DNA of 64,000 nucleotides from Turritopsis dohrnii (GCA_027922465.2 BQMF02000172.1:682001-746000), one strand, 5' to 3'; positions 35,701-47,444 are shown, numbered from the stretch's first letter. Translations and numbers: made by a program. The notes: generated by a model not told the origin, from the letters alone.

Positions 35701-38700
35701 AGTAATCTCCTGGGTACAATCACAAGATCTTAGTATCAAATGCACAAAACAATTATGTAGACAAAACAAGTCCATTAGAACAGTTTATATCAGTAAATAT
35801 TGCAGCACTGCATGCTTGTAAACATAACAAAAACATAAACTCACTTTTGTAATTATTTCCAACCATGTGGATTCTCAAAAAGAATGCATAATCTTGTCTC
35901 GGTGCTGGTTGTTCTCCCGTTTTCCATCCTTTTGTTGATTTTTCAAACCTTGGACTAAACTTGAAATAGACTATCTTCTTCTCATATGGATTTAAAACAC
36001 CTTGACATGGTGAGACATGTATAACAGAAGAAACATTGGTTATTTCTGTATTGTTCCTCTGCCTTTCAGACATGCAAATATCCACCACTGACTTTGTAAC
36101 ATCCACTCCCTATCAAAAAAAAAAAAAATAACAAGTGAGCTGATAAAGATGTACTTGAGTATAATTAATAAAGGTGATTACAGTTTTCATAATGCTCACA
36201 ACTTGTTTTGGTAAAAAAAAAATGAATGTGTGAATATAATGAGCTATTATAATGTAGAACTAGACACCAAGTTAACAGCACTCATCCAAGTTGAACAAAA
36301 ATAAAATACATTTATTCACTTCTCAGAAAATTTGATGTAAATTCAAAAGCTCGATTCATTTCCAACTCATTTAAAACCCTCAACACCTGTTTTCTTCCAT
36401 TCCCCATGACAGAGTGAAAGTAGAAACTTTGAAAAACCTCACCTGTTAGAGTAACATTTATCAAAAAACATGCAGAATTCCTTCCCAGGGACACAATTAC
36501 AGTACCATGAAAAATTTAAGTCATTTTTAATCAAGATAAAAACTTACCACCTCTTGCCCATCTCCTTCATCATCAAGCACTGCCACAAATTCAGTAGAGT
36601 CAGGTGAGACATTATAAAGATAAAAAGGGAGAACTACATCTGTTCCATAGTATGTTGATCCGAACCTTACAGAATCAACTTCTTTCTGTTGATCATTTGA
36701 AAGAAGCAATAATTTACAAGGTATAACGGAAGCTTTGACATGAATTTTGCCAGGACATTGGCCCTCAAGTTCCACTCTAAAATAGAGTGAAAGTCTTACA
36801 TTTTGGGTAACCAAATTCAAGATGTACAAATCATAAAGGAATAAATAAATAACAGATAATAACTAAATAACTCAATTCAACAATCAAAATTAAAAAAAAA
36901 ACTACCTGTAATCATGATCAACAGTACCTATGCTTTTACTGATGAATTCGAACTAGAAATCAAAAGAACACATTTTCCTTATAAAATCTGCTGTCAAAAA
37001 TGTGCAGGAGTAAATTTCCTGAATAAGAATTCATGAACAGTATAGGAACTCAAAATAACTGTCAGAATTTCAAAGGGGAAGAAATGTGTGCTAATGACCC
37101 TAAATACACAACACAAATTCTAAATACTAGATTATTGGGATATGGGATTTTTGTTTTATTTGTAGTTTTATAATTAAGAATGCAAGAAGCTTGCTTTGTA
37201 TCTGATGATGGTGTTTTTGTTTAGAAGTTCAAGTGTCCTAATAGTGACATCAAAAGACACTCCACAATGTATTTAAGATTTCCATGGAATGGATAATCTT
37301 ATTCATTTCGGCGGCGTATCTATTTCTCTATCTATCTATCTATCAGGGTAATGCTCTAGCCTGTGATTTTCATATCTCCGCTGTGATGATAATGTAAAAT
37401 GTTGACAGGCTAAAGCTGAACCGAAAGCATGTAAAAACAATATGGTGGCGCGTGGAAGGTCGTGCTTGTGTTTTGTGCTTGGTACTTTTATCTGGAAATG
37501 TTGGAAAAGTTTACGTACAGATCATTTCATAATTAAAGAACTGCATGTGACTTGTAAAGAGACAGGACTATCGTTTGTATAACAAAATATACGTGATTTA
37601 CAGTCGAATTTTGAGAATTTTATATACAGGTTGTTGATAATAATAACAAGAGAAGGAATATCATAACATTGATATTATACTGTGTATGAAGACTCATTTA
37701 TCTGATGCCGAATCTCAAGATTTGTATTTAATCGATGGTTATGAATTGTATACATTGACATATGAAACAAATAAATTGGGAAGACAAGATATTGAATGAA
37801 AATATCATGGATTAAGATATTTTCACAAAAGAGAATTCCCATCCTAGTCTTCTTACATGCTGCATGTATTGCTTGGCTGACAAAAAAATATCTGTCAAAA
37901 AGCTTCAATAATGATTTTAATTATGTTGTGCAGTCTTTGAAAAAAGAAACGATGTAATCTTGAAGAGAGTTTGTGTCAGTACCTATGATGATCCAGACAT
38001 TATTTAAAAACAGTAAATTGATACACTTTGAAGCAGTTACGAGATGTCGATTGGTTTACAGTCTACAAAACAATAAACATTAACAAGACCATACCAAATT
38101 CATGAGATCATTTTTAATAACTATGCCCTGGTAATAGAAAAGAAAATTAAGTGACGTCCTTGCCCATGGCTGAATAAGTCATTTAAAAACAAAATGAATC
38201 ACGATGCAGTATATTAAGGAAAGCCAACAGAGTAAAGGTCACACCTATCCTGCCTTATTCTGTTTGTTGCAAATAAAGCAAACCTCTGTGGCTGTGCGAA
38301 AACTGCTCTGTATTTTAGACCACGGAAGAACATAAGGATCAAAAAGTTATTATATACGTAATTGCCCAGTGAATTTGAAATTTTACTTCTGTCGACTTAT
38401 TGAATAGTTCTTGACGATTTTTATTTTTTTAATTTTTATGTATATAAATTAAGCAATTTTACATTGTATATATTTATTTTCACTCTGCAAATTTGTTATT
38501 GTACTTAACAGGACTTTTATATGGAAAGAGAGAGAAAGCAGCATACATACATAATGAAGTGTATAATCCCTTAGAAAAAAGTTTATTTTTGACAATGAAA
38601 AGTAATCACAACAACATCTTTTATCAAATTAAAATTACAAGCATGTCATGCTTAAGTTACGGAAATCTTTTAACAACTTAGTTGTTTCTTGTTTCATTTT

Positions 38701-41700
38701 TTAAATACCAACATTTTATACTTTTTAGAACCCACTCACCATTATCTTAACTGAGGAAAATTTTCCAGAACTTAATTTCCATTTACAGTATTTATAATTA
38801 CATAGTTTCAATAAATTAAACTTTATGATGAGCAGAAAACTTGAAGGCATACACATACACGGACAGGTTGTGAATATCCTGGGTTGATATGACCTTTCAT
38901 AGGCATAATTCGAAAAGGAAGATTTTCATCTGGTATGATTTCATAATGTCCAATCTTTGTTCCATGATTAAGTATTGCAACTTCCTTGATATAAGTTTGT
39001 CCATCAGGAACAGTTGTACCAAAATCAATAGCACCAGAAATAAGGAGAGTTGATTTAGGAGCATAGCTAAAAACATAATTCTTTATACAGAACAGTCATG
39101 CAAAACATTATTGAACATTACTCAATCTTTTGTACTAAAATTTTGAAAGAAGCCAAGAAAAAGTTTTACTCCTTCACTTCATTTTAAAAAAGCACATGAA
39201 ATGACATGCTTCAAAAATACTCACGATAACAAAGGAACTTCTACGAATTCTTCATCGATCATGAATACAACACAATCTTGGCAATCCTCTTCCTTTTCAT
39301 TGTAGTACTCAACATAAGCAACTAATTCAAGGCCTGGAGCAATTGTCTTTTCAATATCTTTGCATTGAAGACGAAATTTCTAGGAAGATAAAGAAGAAAA
39401 CTATTAGTTTAGCTTATTAGTTTCAATTATAGCATGTAATAAAAATTCTAAATAGTGAAAAACATAATACTTGATGGAACAGATAAAATAAAGGTTGTAA
39501 GATTGTCATTTTATGTTGAATATATATAACTAAACGTCTCTAGCTGTTCAGTACTGTTATAACTTATTCAAGGTTAAAGATTTAGTTCAAAAAATAGCTT
39601 CAAAGACAAAAACATTGTTTTCATTAATTTCTCAAGGTTTTATCAGTTAGGACCATTCAACCAAAACTTATGATAAAAAGCATTTCATACTACTTTATGA
39701 CAGCCACACAAATGCATTCTCAACTTTTTCTTCTGATTTGAGAATACATGATTGAGAAATGTATTGTAAAATTGTGAAAGTAGTAATTAACAATCTGATT
39801 TAATTTGTAACTTAGGACTCTTTACTCGGTACATTCTGATTGATATAAATAAATTGTCCAGAGCAAATTACTTGCTTTTTTCCTATAAAACCTGACAATA
39901 TGTAAAAAGAATTCGTCGAGATATAGATGAAATGTGGTAATTTCATTGTAAGGCACAGAAAGGTTGGGAGCACAAAAGTCCCTAGCAAATTCTCGCAACT
40001 TCCACAACATTTTGTGTACGCAACATATTGCTTTTTTAGGATTCATGATGTGTGCTGGTGACTTTGGCGCCATACAAAACGTTTTCTCAAAATGGTGTCT
40101 CAAGACTTATGCAACATTTATCAGTTTAGGGTGCTCGCGCCAATTAATGCTTGCAACTTTTTGTGCCTTTAAGGTAATTATTTTCGTATTCAGATTGAAT
40201 AACTTTGTTTCAAGATCACCAAATATCGATTTCAATGGTACTTTTACGTATAGAGAAAATATGGTCCAACTCCGGGGTTGTATTGGGTGCGATTGCACCA
40301 CCCTTGGATTTAGTTTATGATTGACGTTTAAACTTCAATGTTTCTTCTTTCGCTCTTTGTGGCTTTTGATTGGATTTCATTATTTAAATTAGATATCTGC
40401 ACAATATACCACCAAACACTACTTACTGAAACACTAAGTTTAAGCTAAGAGGAGAACTGAGTGTGTTAATACGAAATATGTTCTGGTGTAGCATATAATA
40501 ACAGCGCTTCCAATAGTGTTTTTAAGTCTGACGATCACAAGATCGTTACGTTGAAAAAACGGGCAATCACAATGAAAATTGTGATGAAAAAACGATCATA
40601 ACTTTAGGTGTGAGATCACACATTTGCGCACCTTCGCACACGCACAAACACGAAATCGTGAGTCTGCACGCGAGTCAAAACTACCCTAGCAATGGTGGTC
40701 GTTCCCCCCTAGCAACAGAATATTTGCTGAATAATGGGTTAGTATACCTCAGTTATTTTGTCAATTGAATAATCTAAGTTGAGCATGTTTTGTTTCAAAT
40801 AAATAGAGGAGTATGTATAATTTTCCTTTTCCGAGTTTGAATATTATACCCAAAAAAAATCGAGATTGCTTTTATTGCAAACATAAGCTGTTGTTGGATT
40901 ATATTTAAATTGATTTAGAGAAATTCTGAGGAAGGAGAAAAAAATATCGAAAAATAAAAAGTAAATGACTTTCACATTATATCAATACACAAGCAGAACG
41001 TGTCCAGAAACCAATAGATTCATTTAAAGGGGAACTAAAGTAAAAAAATCACAAGTTCATTTTTTTACACTACTTGAAACAACTTCAAAAATGCTTAAAG
41101 TCAGTTTTTGAATTTTCAAAAAATCATCTTTCGTTCTTGAGATATTGCCGTTCAAAGGTTTTTTCCAAAACATGATCTACATGGCAATATGACATCACAA
41201 CGTTCAAGAAGATATTACTAATATACAAATATGTGAATAACTCAGAATGTTTTAATGATATTGTTAGAACATTGCATGTAGAGTGGTAAATAACTGCAGT
41301 TGTGAAAATAGCAAAGAAATTTATGGCCATTGCTACTCCGGCTCGGTTCCAGGTCTCTATTATTTTTTGCTGACAAAGCCATATATCAGCATCCAACGCT
41401 GTCACTATGGCGAATTTTGCTTTAACTTACGTCCAGTGAAAACTGTTCCATTTTCTAAAATCTTGTTTCGCTTATCTGAGCAGATCTCCGTTTATAGGTT
41501 TGTCAACAAAAAACAGAGGAGACCTGGAAACAAGCCAGGGTAACTATGGCAACAATTATTTTTAGTGATTTGATATGTATGGATGTTTGCCACTACACAT
41601 ACCAAATTCTAGCAGTGTATCATTAGTATTTACTTAATTGATTTCTTCAAGTCTTAATAGAAGTAAGAAAATGAAAAGAAATGAAATGAGTAAATGTTCA

Positions 41701-42621
41701 GCGATCACATGCTGTAATAACCATTGGTTCGTTTGAATTATTCATTCCCAAATGCTTCCTGAAAATTAATTATTGTAATGTTTGGTATAGTTATGTTAAT
41801 GATTTTTTTAATAATCGTTTTGTCGATATGCCACACAACAGAATTAATTTTACGACCATTATTGAAACTGTGCTAATGTATCACTAGAAAAGCAGTACTC
41901 CTCCGAAGATATAGAAATTGTTTGTTTTCTTCTTTCTTCATTTACTGAAGAACTAAGCGGAAAGGGAAAAATGCTGCGGTAAAAAAAAATGTTCTAACAT
42001 AAAGTTTCATCACCAAAACATAAAAAAAATTTACCATGTTAAATTCTCCCTAGAGCTATGTTTCTATGTGGTTGCTATGTTAGATCGTCATCATTCAATT
42101 GGATGTATGAAAATAGGAGAGTAAAATAATATTATCAAGGCAATTCTTTACGATTTTTTTAGTGACGGATTCTGGTCGAGACTGGTCCTAACTGCAGAGA
42201 ATTATGCATTTCCTCAATGGAGACCTGATCTTAACTGACAGCTTGTCACATTACAAAAATAGTCTTTAAGTTGACTTGGACTTTGACGGACCTCACTTAT
42301 TTATGTTTCATATTTTTATCTACTTGTTGGCTGAACAAATGTCCTTGATTGAAACAAATTCATGAATATGAATCTATCATCATTAACGCTTGTGGTGAAC
42401 TAATGAACTTTACAAACTATACGAAGAGTTGTCAATCGCCCATCATATGCATTACAGAGTCAACTTACATTAGTAGCGGGTGCCAAAAACCGAATATGTC
42501 TAGAAACTTTCCCATGATTTTGCACGCTGATTTTCATTTGATGCACAACTTCGGATTCTGCATCCATAAACTCCACAATTGGCGGGAAAATACTTACACC
42601 GAATACCCGTTGTAATTCCAT
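17867..42621 (-). CDS. CFAP47: Cilia- and flagella-associated protein 47 (CFAP47/CHDC2), many exons
   Basis: One gene of roughly 45-50 exons. The start ATG is at 42619-42621 and the stop at 17867. Exons checked for splice sites and phase include 42469-42621, 39225-39379, 38859-39066, 36906-36952, 36548-36776, 35845-36109 and 34529-34977 (all joining in frame), and 25714-26171, 25510-25607, 25206-25322, 24852-24986, 18157-18325 and 17867-18070. The protein begins with an MSP/ASH-like beta-sandwich (FPPIVEFMDAESEVVHQ, then DFGTTVPDG), has many further Ig-like modules, a signature PNDRAASIRPS segment (near 34345-34380), a central calponin-homology domain and a conserved C-terminal WIYDVRG.TPEYRPP block. 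Exons are mostly 50-450 bases. In animals CFAP47 is a large axonemal (central-apparatus-associated) protein needed for sperm flagella. I see no frameshift in the exons examined. Not every exon was resolved. Confidence 0.9.
24852..26171 (-). other. CFAP47: CFAP47 calponin-homology region, four exons
   Basis: 25714-26171 carries the approach (PQSLKKIFWPKGYP) and the start of the CH fold (YSLSERILLLWVNHHYEQQR). 25510-25607 gives SSRWIVNFDNDFVDGLVLAALL; 25206-25322 gives ALKVVEAFRFLGLDLDIL; 24852-24986 gives EPNIVFMLLLIVYLYQRLP. The F..DF.DGL.LAAL...AP and DI.EPN helices are what gave the human protein its older name CHDC2. Standard acceptors and donors border each exon. Confidence 0.88.
32605..32770 (+). 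repeat. Foldback-type dispersed repeat in a CFAP47 intron, copy 1
   Basis: Blocks CTAGAATTTGG, GTAGTGGCAAACAT-like and GAGATCTGGAACCAAGCCAG recur at 41270-41625, some in one orientation and some in the other, so the family is palindromic. Confidence 0.65.
34529..34977 (-). other. CFAP47: CFAP47 exon with ASH/MSP-like domain
   Basis: A 449-base exon. The preceding exon (35845-36109) ends in phase 1 and joins to give NYKNMMVELALSG. The exon holds INFGDCPVGDKEEAMIKFQN, then PTCGYIEPAQVKDVVISYQP and IGNFKAELALDI. This NFG...CPVGD...F.N pattern followed by Y.P...G.F is the ASH/MSP fold typical of ciliary proteins. The next exons carry the SIRPS segment, a Lys/Gln-rich linker (QQQKRDA) and GLKPPRLTVKEI. 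Confidence 0.85.
37317..37344. repeat. TATC microsatellite
   Basis: Seven imperfect TATC units in CFAP47 intron 3. Confidence 0.9.
38859..42621 (-). other. CFAP47: CFAP47 N-terminal exons 1-3 and long intron 1
   Basis: Exon 1 (51 codons) ends FLAPATN at donor GTAAGT. Exon 2 (39225-39379) reads KFRLQCKDIEKTIAPGLELV and ends mid-codon. Exon 3 (38859-39066) completes the serine and reads ISGAIDFGTTVPDGQTY and HINPGYSQPVR. Phases (0, 2, 0) match exactly. Intron 1 is 3.1 kb and holds an old foldback repeat near 41270-41625; intron 3 is 1.9 kb. Confidence 0.88.
41270..41625. repeat. Foldback repeat in CFAP47 intron 1, copy 2
   Basis: The inner arms GGTTCCAGGTCTC...TTTTTTGCTGACAAA (41344-41379) and the complementary TTTGTCAACAAAAAACAGAGGAGACCTGG (near 41500-41528) are set in longer matching flanks (GGCCATTGCTACTCCGG opposite CCAGGGTAACTATGGC). 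Related to 32605-32770. Confidence 0.7.
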
Positions 42622-42848
42622 TACTTTTCCCTGCAAATTATATTTCAACTACATTTTCACGCGGTGCAAAAGTAAGTTAAAAGATTAAAAATGTGAAATT
42701 GATTTCAAAGAACGTGCATGTTCATTTTCAAGAAACCATATTTGTTTACAGTGACTAAGAGAAAGCATATTAATACGGCAGCCGAAATTTTTGTACGCGA
42801 ACTGATTTTTTGTAACACGCGTTCTTCCACTCCGTTCGCAAAGGAAAT
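42622..42848. promoter_or_regulatory. Divergent CFAP47/CLPTM1 promoter region
   Basis: Only 227 bp separate the two start codons, which point away from each other, so both promoters must lie here or in unseen 5' exons. There is a possible acceptor (TTTGCAG) just before the CFAP47 ATG on the minus strand, so that gene could have a 5' untranslated exon. No TATA box or named factor site is assigned. Confidence 0.65.
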
Positions 42849-44693
42849 ATGGCGGTTGGGAATTCGTCGGATGAGCCTGTTGTTGCTGTGAGAAGGAGTG
42901 ATGAAGACAATGTTGGAACACAGCAGACAGAAAATTCTGTTGATACACCTGAAGTTGACCAGCAACCTCAACAAGAACCAGTTTGGAAAACCATAATTTA
43001 TAGACTCGTTACATTTTGGGTTATAATGCAGATAATGAAATCTTTCACTGGTAAAAAGACTGAAATAAAAGATTCTAATGGAAAGACCTCTACACCATTG
43101 ACGTGTTACAATCTTTTCAAAACAGGTGATCCTTTAGAAATGTATGTTTATTATTCAGAAGACAAAGATTTCGGCAACTTCAACAATACAAATTCTTTGT
43201 TGTGGCATGTTGATGACTTGATTTTTGGCAATTGGTATGATGGTCCAAATTATGATGGGACTCGAAAAATATCGGGTCATTTAGATGTCTCAGAAAATGT
43301 TCAGAATAATGGCTCATTATACTACCATATTTACTTTGTGAAAAAAGGTAATTCTCCGAATCCAAAGTCAAAATATTATTCTCGTTACGCAGTTTCTAAT
43401 ATGACTAAGTTGATGACATCTTATAAGAAACAAAGAGTCCATAAAACAAAGAATTTACTAACTGGCACAGCTGATTCAAAAGACAAAGTCATTCAAACCA
43501 ATGCAAGTGAACCTGCTAAAATTATATCGTATTGGCACCCTAATCTCACAATAAATCTTCTTGAAGACCAGACACCATGGCAAAAAGGATCCGTACCTTC
43601 TCCTCTTGATCAGTATATTTTATTTGACAAGTATGATAGTTTCTATCAGCCGGTAATATATGTGAATAATTATTGGAATTACATGAGTGATTATATGCCT
43701 GTCAATAATACTACTCCAAAACTCCTTTATAACATAGATTTTTCCCCAATCTCAATGTTTAAATGGCAACTATATGTCTCACAAGGAATGCGCTCCCAAT
43801 GGAATCAATATCTAGGGGATTCTGTAGAGCAAACAGACACCGAACAAGATATGATTAAACGGACATTGCAAGAAACTAATCCTTATCTACTGGGATTAAC
43901 CATGATTGTTTCACTTGTACATAGTGTTTTCGAGTTCTTGGCATTTAAAAATGACATTCAATTTTGGAAAAGTCGTAAAACATTGGAAGGGCTATCAGTT
44001 CGTTCAATCTTCTTTAATGTCTTTCAGTCACTAATTGTACTTCTATATGTATTGGATAACGAAACAAATACTATTGTTGTTGTGAGTTGCTTTGTTGGTA
44101 TGTTGATTGAATGCTGGAAAATCACTAAAGTTGTGGATATCAAAAAACACCCAACAAGAAAATGGGGTCCTTTTCCAGCTATTGTATTTGAAGATAAATC
44201 TACTTATGTGGAGTCATCAACCAAAGAATACGACCGACTTGCTTTCAAGTATTTGTCATGGCTTCTTTTTCCACTTCTTGGTTGCTATGCTGTTTATTCA
44301 CTAGTCTATGTAGAACACAAGGGCTGGTATTCATTTGTCTTAAGTATAGCATATGGTTTTTTGTTAACATTTGGTTTTATTATGATGACACCACAACTTT
44401 TCATAAATTACAAATTGAAAAGTGTTGCACATTTACCATGGAGAATGTTAACATACAAGGCACTGAATACTTTTATTGACGATATCTTTGCATTTGTCAT
44501 CAAAATGCCGACTTTGTACAGAATTGGATGCTTACGAGATGATGTTATCTTTTTCATTTATCTTTATCAACGCTACATATACCCAATTGATCGTAAACGG
44601 GTTAATGAATTTGGTGTTTCCGGTGATCCACCTGAGGATTCAGCTTCTCCTACCGAAGTGCCAAACACTGTTGAAAACAAAAAAGATCAATAA
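42849..44693 (+). CDS. CLPTM1: Cleft lip and palate transmembrane protein 1 homologue (CLPTM1)
   Basis: A single uninterrupted 614-codon frame, close to the length of the human protein. Landmarks run in family order: an N-terminal membrane segment (YRLVTFWVIMQIM), a large luminal domain (NGSLYYHIYFVKKG, KTKNLLTG, WHPNLTINLLEDQTPW, a PPLDQY-like motif) and the highly conserved NPYLLGLTMIVSLVHSVFEF. These are followed by NDIQFWKSRKTLEGLSVRS, DNETN, DKSTYVESSTKEYDRLAF and several more membrane helices (LLFPLLGCYAVYSLVYVEHK, ITMTPQLFINYKL-like). It ends HLPWRMLTYKALNTFIDDIF and VNEFGVSGDP with a short acidic tail. CLPTM1 is a multipass ER membrane protein that, in vertebrates, retains GABA-A receptors. 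ATG context is AAATATGG. A poly(A) signal lies at 45130-45135. The gene is intronless here. Confidence 0.95.
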   Translation: MAVGNSSDEPVVAVRRSDEDNVGTQQTENSVDTPEVDQQPQQEPVWKTIIYRLVTFWVIMQIMKSFTGKKTEIKDSNGKTSTPLTCYNLFKTGDPLEMYVYYSEDKDFGNFNNTNSLLWHVDDLIFGNWYDGPNYDGTRKISGHLDVSENVQNNGSLYYHIYFVKKGNSPNPKSKYYSRYAVSNMTKLMTSYKKQRVHKTKNLLTGTADSKDKVIQTNASEPAKIISYWHPNLTINLLEDQTPWQKGSVPSPLDQYILFDKYDSFYQPVIYVNNYWNYMSDYMPVNNTTPKLLYNIDFSPISMFKWQLYVSQGMRSQWNQYLGDSVEQTDTEQDMIKRTLQETNPYLLGLTMIVSLVHSVFEFLAFKNDIQFWKSRKTLEGLSVRSIFFNVFQSLIVLLYVLDNETNTIVVVSCFVGMLIECWKITKVVDIKKHPTRKWGPFPAIVFEDKSTYVESSTKEYDRLAFKYLSWLLFPLLGCYAVYSLVYVEHKGWYSFVLSIAYGFLLTFGFIMMTPQLFINYKLKSVAHLPWRMLTYKALNTFIDDIFAFVIKMPTLYRIGCLRDDVIFFIYLYQRYIYPIDRKRVNEFGVSGDPPEDSASPTEVPNTVENKKDQ

Positions 44694-45129
44694 TTTTTTG
44701 CCAATTTGTATGAAAATGTTTAATGTGCTTCTCTTCTACTATATAACACATATGCCAAAATTTTGCTAATGTTTCACAATTTCGGAAGAATTCTTATGAA
44801 GGTATTTCATTGATAGTGAAGTATTTTTACACTTGGGACCCTCTTTGATTTCTTGGCTTAATTTGCATATCATAGATTTGTTAAAGTAATAGTTTGTCAA
44901 AAATTGCTTTCCTTCTTGTTTATTTGTCTCAGTTACTTCTAACAGGTATATATGTGATCTGTGTTTCTTTATTTATACTTATTACGTATTACTGAACCAG
45001 TTATTCTGAATAGTAATTTTTCACTAAATTTAAAAGGCTCGTTTCATTATGCATGTTTAATTGAAGGAAGAGGTGTATCATGGATCACAGGCAAAGAAAG
45101 ACACAGTATTTAACATATATAATGTGTAA

Positions 45130-45135
45130 AATAAA
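45130..45135 (+). terminator. Poly(A) signal, CLPTM1
   Basis: AATAAA 437 bases after the CLPTM1 stop, followed within 30 bases by a T/G-rich stretch (GTTGTTAAATTCGTGTTCTTG). Confidence 0.6.
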
Positions 45136-45687
45136 GTTGTTAAATTCGTGTTCTTGTGAAAAATTGTATTACTTTTCCAGAGCTGTAACGAATGGAAGAA
45201 ATATTCGAAATGATTGTTTGCAAGGCATGTACAAGGCATAACAAAAACTTTGTCAAGTGCGGTGTAAATTGTCCTTCATTTTCAATATATACATTTACAT
45301 TTACACTTTCGCTTTTCAGATGTTCTCAGAGTTCTATGCTTGCTCCGTACTTTCTTTTTCTGAAAGTCGTTGCAATTTTGAATAATGACAATAGATCTTT
45401 ATTATTTGCTATCCAACATTTTTACCTTTTACTTTCAGGGTGTTATGTTTAGTTGAACACTCGCGATTATCGGGAATTTTTTACTCGCCAAAAATTGATT
45501 TGTTAATTTTGATGATTAATTTGTTGATTTTGTTTGTATATTCATACGATATATCTAAAGCACAGATTTTGAAATAAAGCTGTAAGTCTGAAGCTCTGAA
45601 ACCTGCCATATGTTCACAACTTTAAAAAGCCTTAAAATACAAGAATGAAGTTTTCTGGGCCTGAATAGTGCGAAATCAGTACTCTCC

Positions 45688-45871
45688 AATAGACCTTTTC
45701 GGGAATTACGTCACAGCAGATCTTGCCTCGTTTCTAACGTTTTAAATTACGTAATTAAGAATGATTAAAAAGTTCGTGTAAGATTTCCCCCTCGGGTATC
45801 ATTTCTTCAAAAACGACATAAATATCATTATTGCATGGCTTGAAAGCGAGATCTTCCGTAAAGGTCTATTG
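45688..45871. mobile_element. MITE with CAATAGACCTT ends
   Basis: 184 bp. The left end CAATAGACCTTTTCGGGAA matches the complement of the right end (TTCCGTAAAGGTCTATTG). A second complementary pair (GCAGATCTTGCCTCG and CGAGATCTTCC) lies inside. No clear target duplication. Confidence 0.7.
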
Positions 45872-46494
45872 TTCAACTCAATAACTGTTCAAAAATCAGA
45901 GAGTCCGTATGTACAGATTTTTCAAGTCACTTTCGTACTATGGGTCTCCCATGTATTCTTAACCTGCTTACTCAACGAACCGCAGGCGAGTAGCTGGTTA
46001 CAACGTCTTAGTCAGATTTTGGCTAAAGCGTGCTGATTGGTTCATCATCACTTTTCACATAATCTGAATTGTAATTTTCTGCAATGGGTATCACTTACCA
46101 GGTTTAAAAGGTAGGTTGATTATAGATTTAACTGTGCAACAGGTATACAAAGAAAAACAATGATGGCGACTGGGAAGCTGTAAAAGTAAGTCTCGAAAAT
46201 CGGAAAGATATTATCAAAACGAAGCAGTTCAAAGTAGAAGTCAAGAGCGAAACACTGTGTGTGCTCCCCACTTCTTATGGCAAAAAGTTAAAATATTTTA
46301 CCCAGGTTACTAGTTGATAATAGAACAAATAGAATCACAATTTTTCGATTTTCTCTTCTTTTTCTTATCCATTTCCTTCAAAAATACATCATGAGAAAGA
46401 CAAGAAGATAAGAAATCCATTGATATAAAATTTGTATGAATAAAATTGGATATTTACTTTAAAAACTGCGGTAATATTTTTTTCATGAGGTTCG

Positions 46495-47385
46495 GAATTC
46501 CCGAGTTACAAAACCGAGTTACGCATTATACGTCACAAACCGCGTTACTAACTCGGGAAATTCTTAAATTTTAATTTTTCTCGAGTTACTAACTCGGAAA
46601 TTTTATTTTCGTAAAATTTTCCCAAGTTACTAACTCGGAGGTTGTTTTTGGTTTTATAGTGGAACAAGTTTGTACTGCTGATTTCAAACATGAAGGTCAA
46701 CTTGTGGATAAGGTCAAATTAGGCCAAATTTGGACCAAATTTTGAAAATTGTTAAATTCTAATGAAAATTCTAGTGGAACAATTTGAGACTAAATCCAAA
46801 CAAGGTACGATGACCAATGGTACTCGTTAAATGTGCAGCGGAGCCATGGTACAGCTGTAGTAATAATATCCAGGACAGTATATCATTAGGATTAACATAT
46901 TCATCGACTTGCTCAAATGATTAATTTTGATGCCATTTCTGCATTAATGTAAATCAAAACTTGCGCTATAAAATTTCTCCATTTGCAAATTTTCATTATA
47001 GTTGAATAATTTGGTCCAAATTTGGCCTAATGCACAAGTTGACCTTCAATTTCGAAAACAGCAGTACAGTTATTCCTCTATTAAATCTTCATTAAAACTG
47101 AACTATTTTCAAAATTTGCCATAAATTTGGCCTACTTTGCCTTTTTTTAAAAACTCACATTATTCCCAGTGAACTTTCGAAAATATCCCTTACAATATTT
47201 GAAAAATATTCTCTCGGAAAACATAAAACACAAAAAAATTTCCGAGTTACTAACTCGGGAAAATTTTACGTGAATAAAATTTCCGAGTTAGTAACTCTAG
47301 AAAAATTAAAATTTAAAAATCTCCGAGTTAGTAACTCGGTTTGTGACGTCATAATGCGTAACTCGGTTTTATAACTAAGGAATTC
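46495..47385. mobile_element. Foldback element with palindromic CGAGTTACTAACTCGG units
   Basis: About 890 bp. The outer arms of about 150 bases (46495-46645 and 47236-47385) are complementary and carry several copies of CCGAGTTACTAACTCGG, itself a palindrome. The arms also share TACGTCACAAACCG and AAAACCGAGTTACGCAT. Inner arms near 46670-46740 and 46995-47060 are complementary too (GTCCAAATTTGGCCTAAT, ACAAGTTGACCTTCA). There is no coding capacity. Both tips lie at GAATTC, so exact ends and target duplication are uncertain. Confidence 0.78.
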
Positions 47386-47444
47386 TCTCTTAAACAATTG
47401 TGTCGTTCTTAATACCCTAAATATATATTTAGTAAAGAAGTCAA

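Larger units (their letters stand above)
44694..46490. other. CLPTM1 3' UTR and intergenic DNA
   Basis: Apart from the poly(A) signal and a MITE (45688-45871), only short frames without domains are present. Confidence 0.5.

Noticed and set aside
36312..36494. Minus-strand frame inside CFAP47 as an extra exon
   Set aside because: The exons at 36548-36776 and 35845-36109 join directly in phase 0, and no acceptor/donor pair gives an in-frame exon here.
39822..40320. Overlapping frames on both strands in CFAP47 intron 1
   Set aside because: Up to 118 codons long but open on both strands, with no domain and no splice sites that fit the phase between exons 1 and 2.
43180..44769. Frames overlapping CLPTM1 in other frames
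   Set aside because: Shadows of the strongly conserved CLPTM1 frame.
46495..47385. CRISPR-like or regulatory array from repeated CGAGTTACTAACTCGG
   Set aside because: The copies lie in two inverted arms without unique equal-length spacers, and the genome is eukaryotic.
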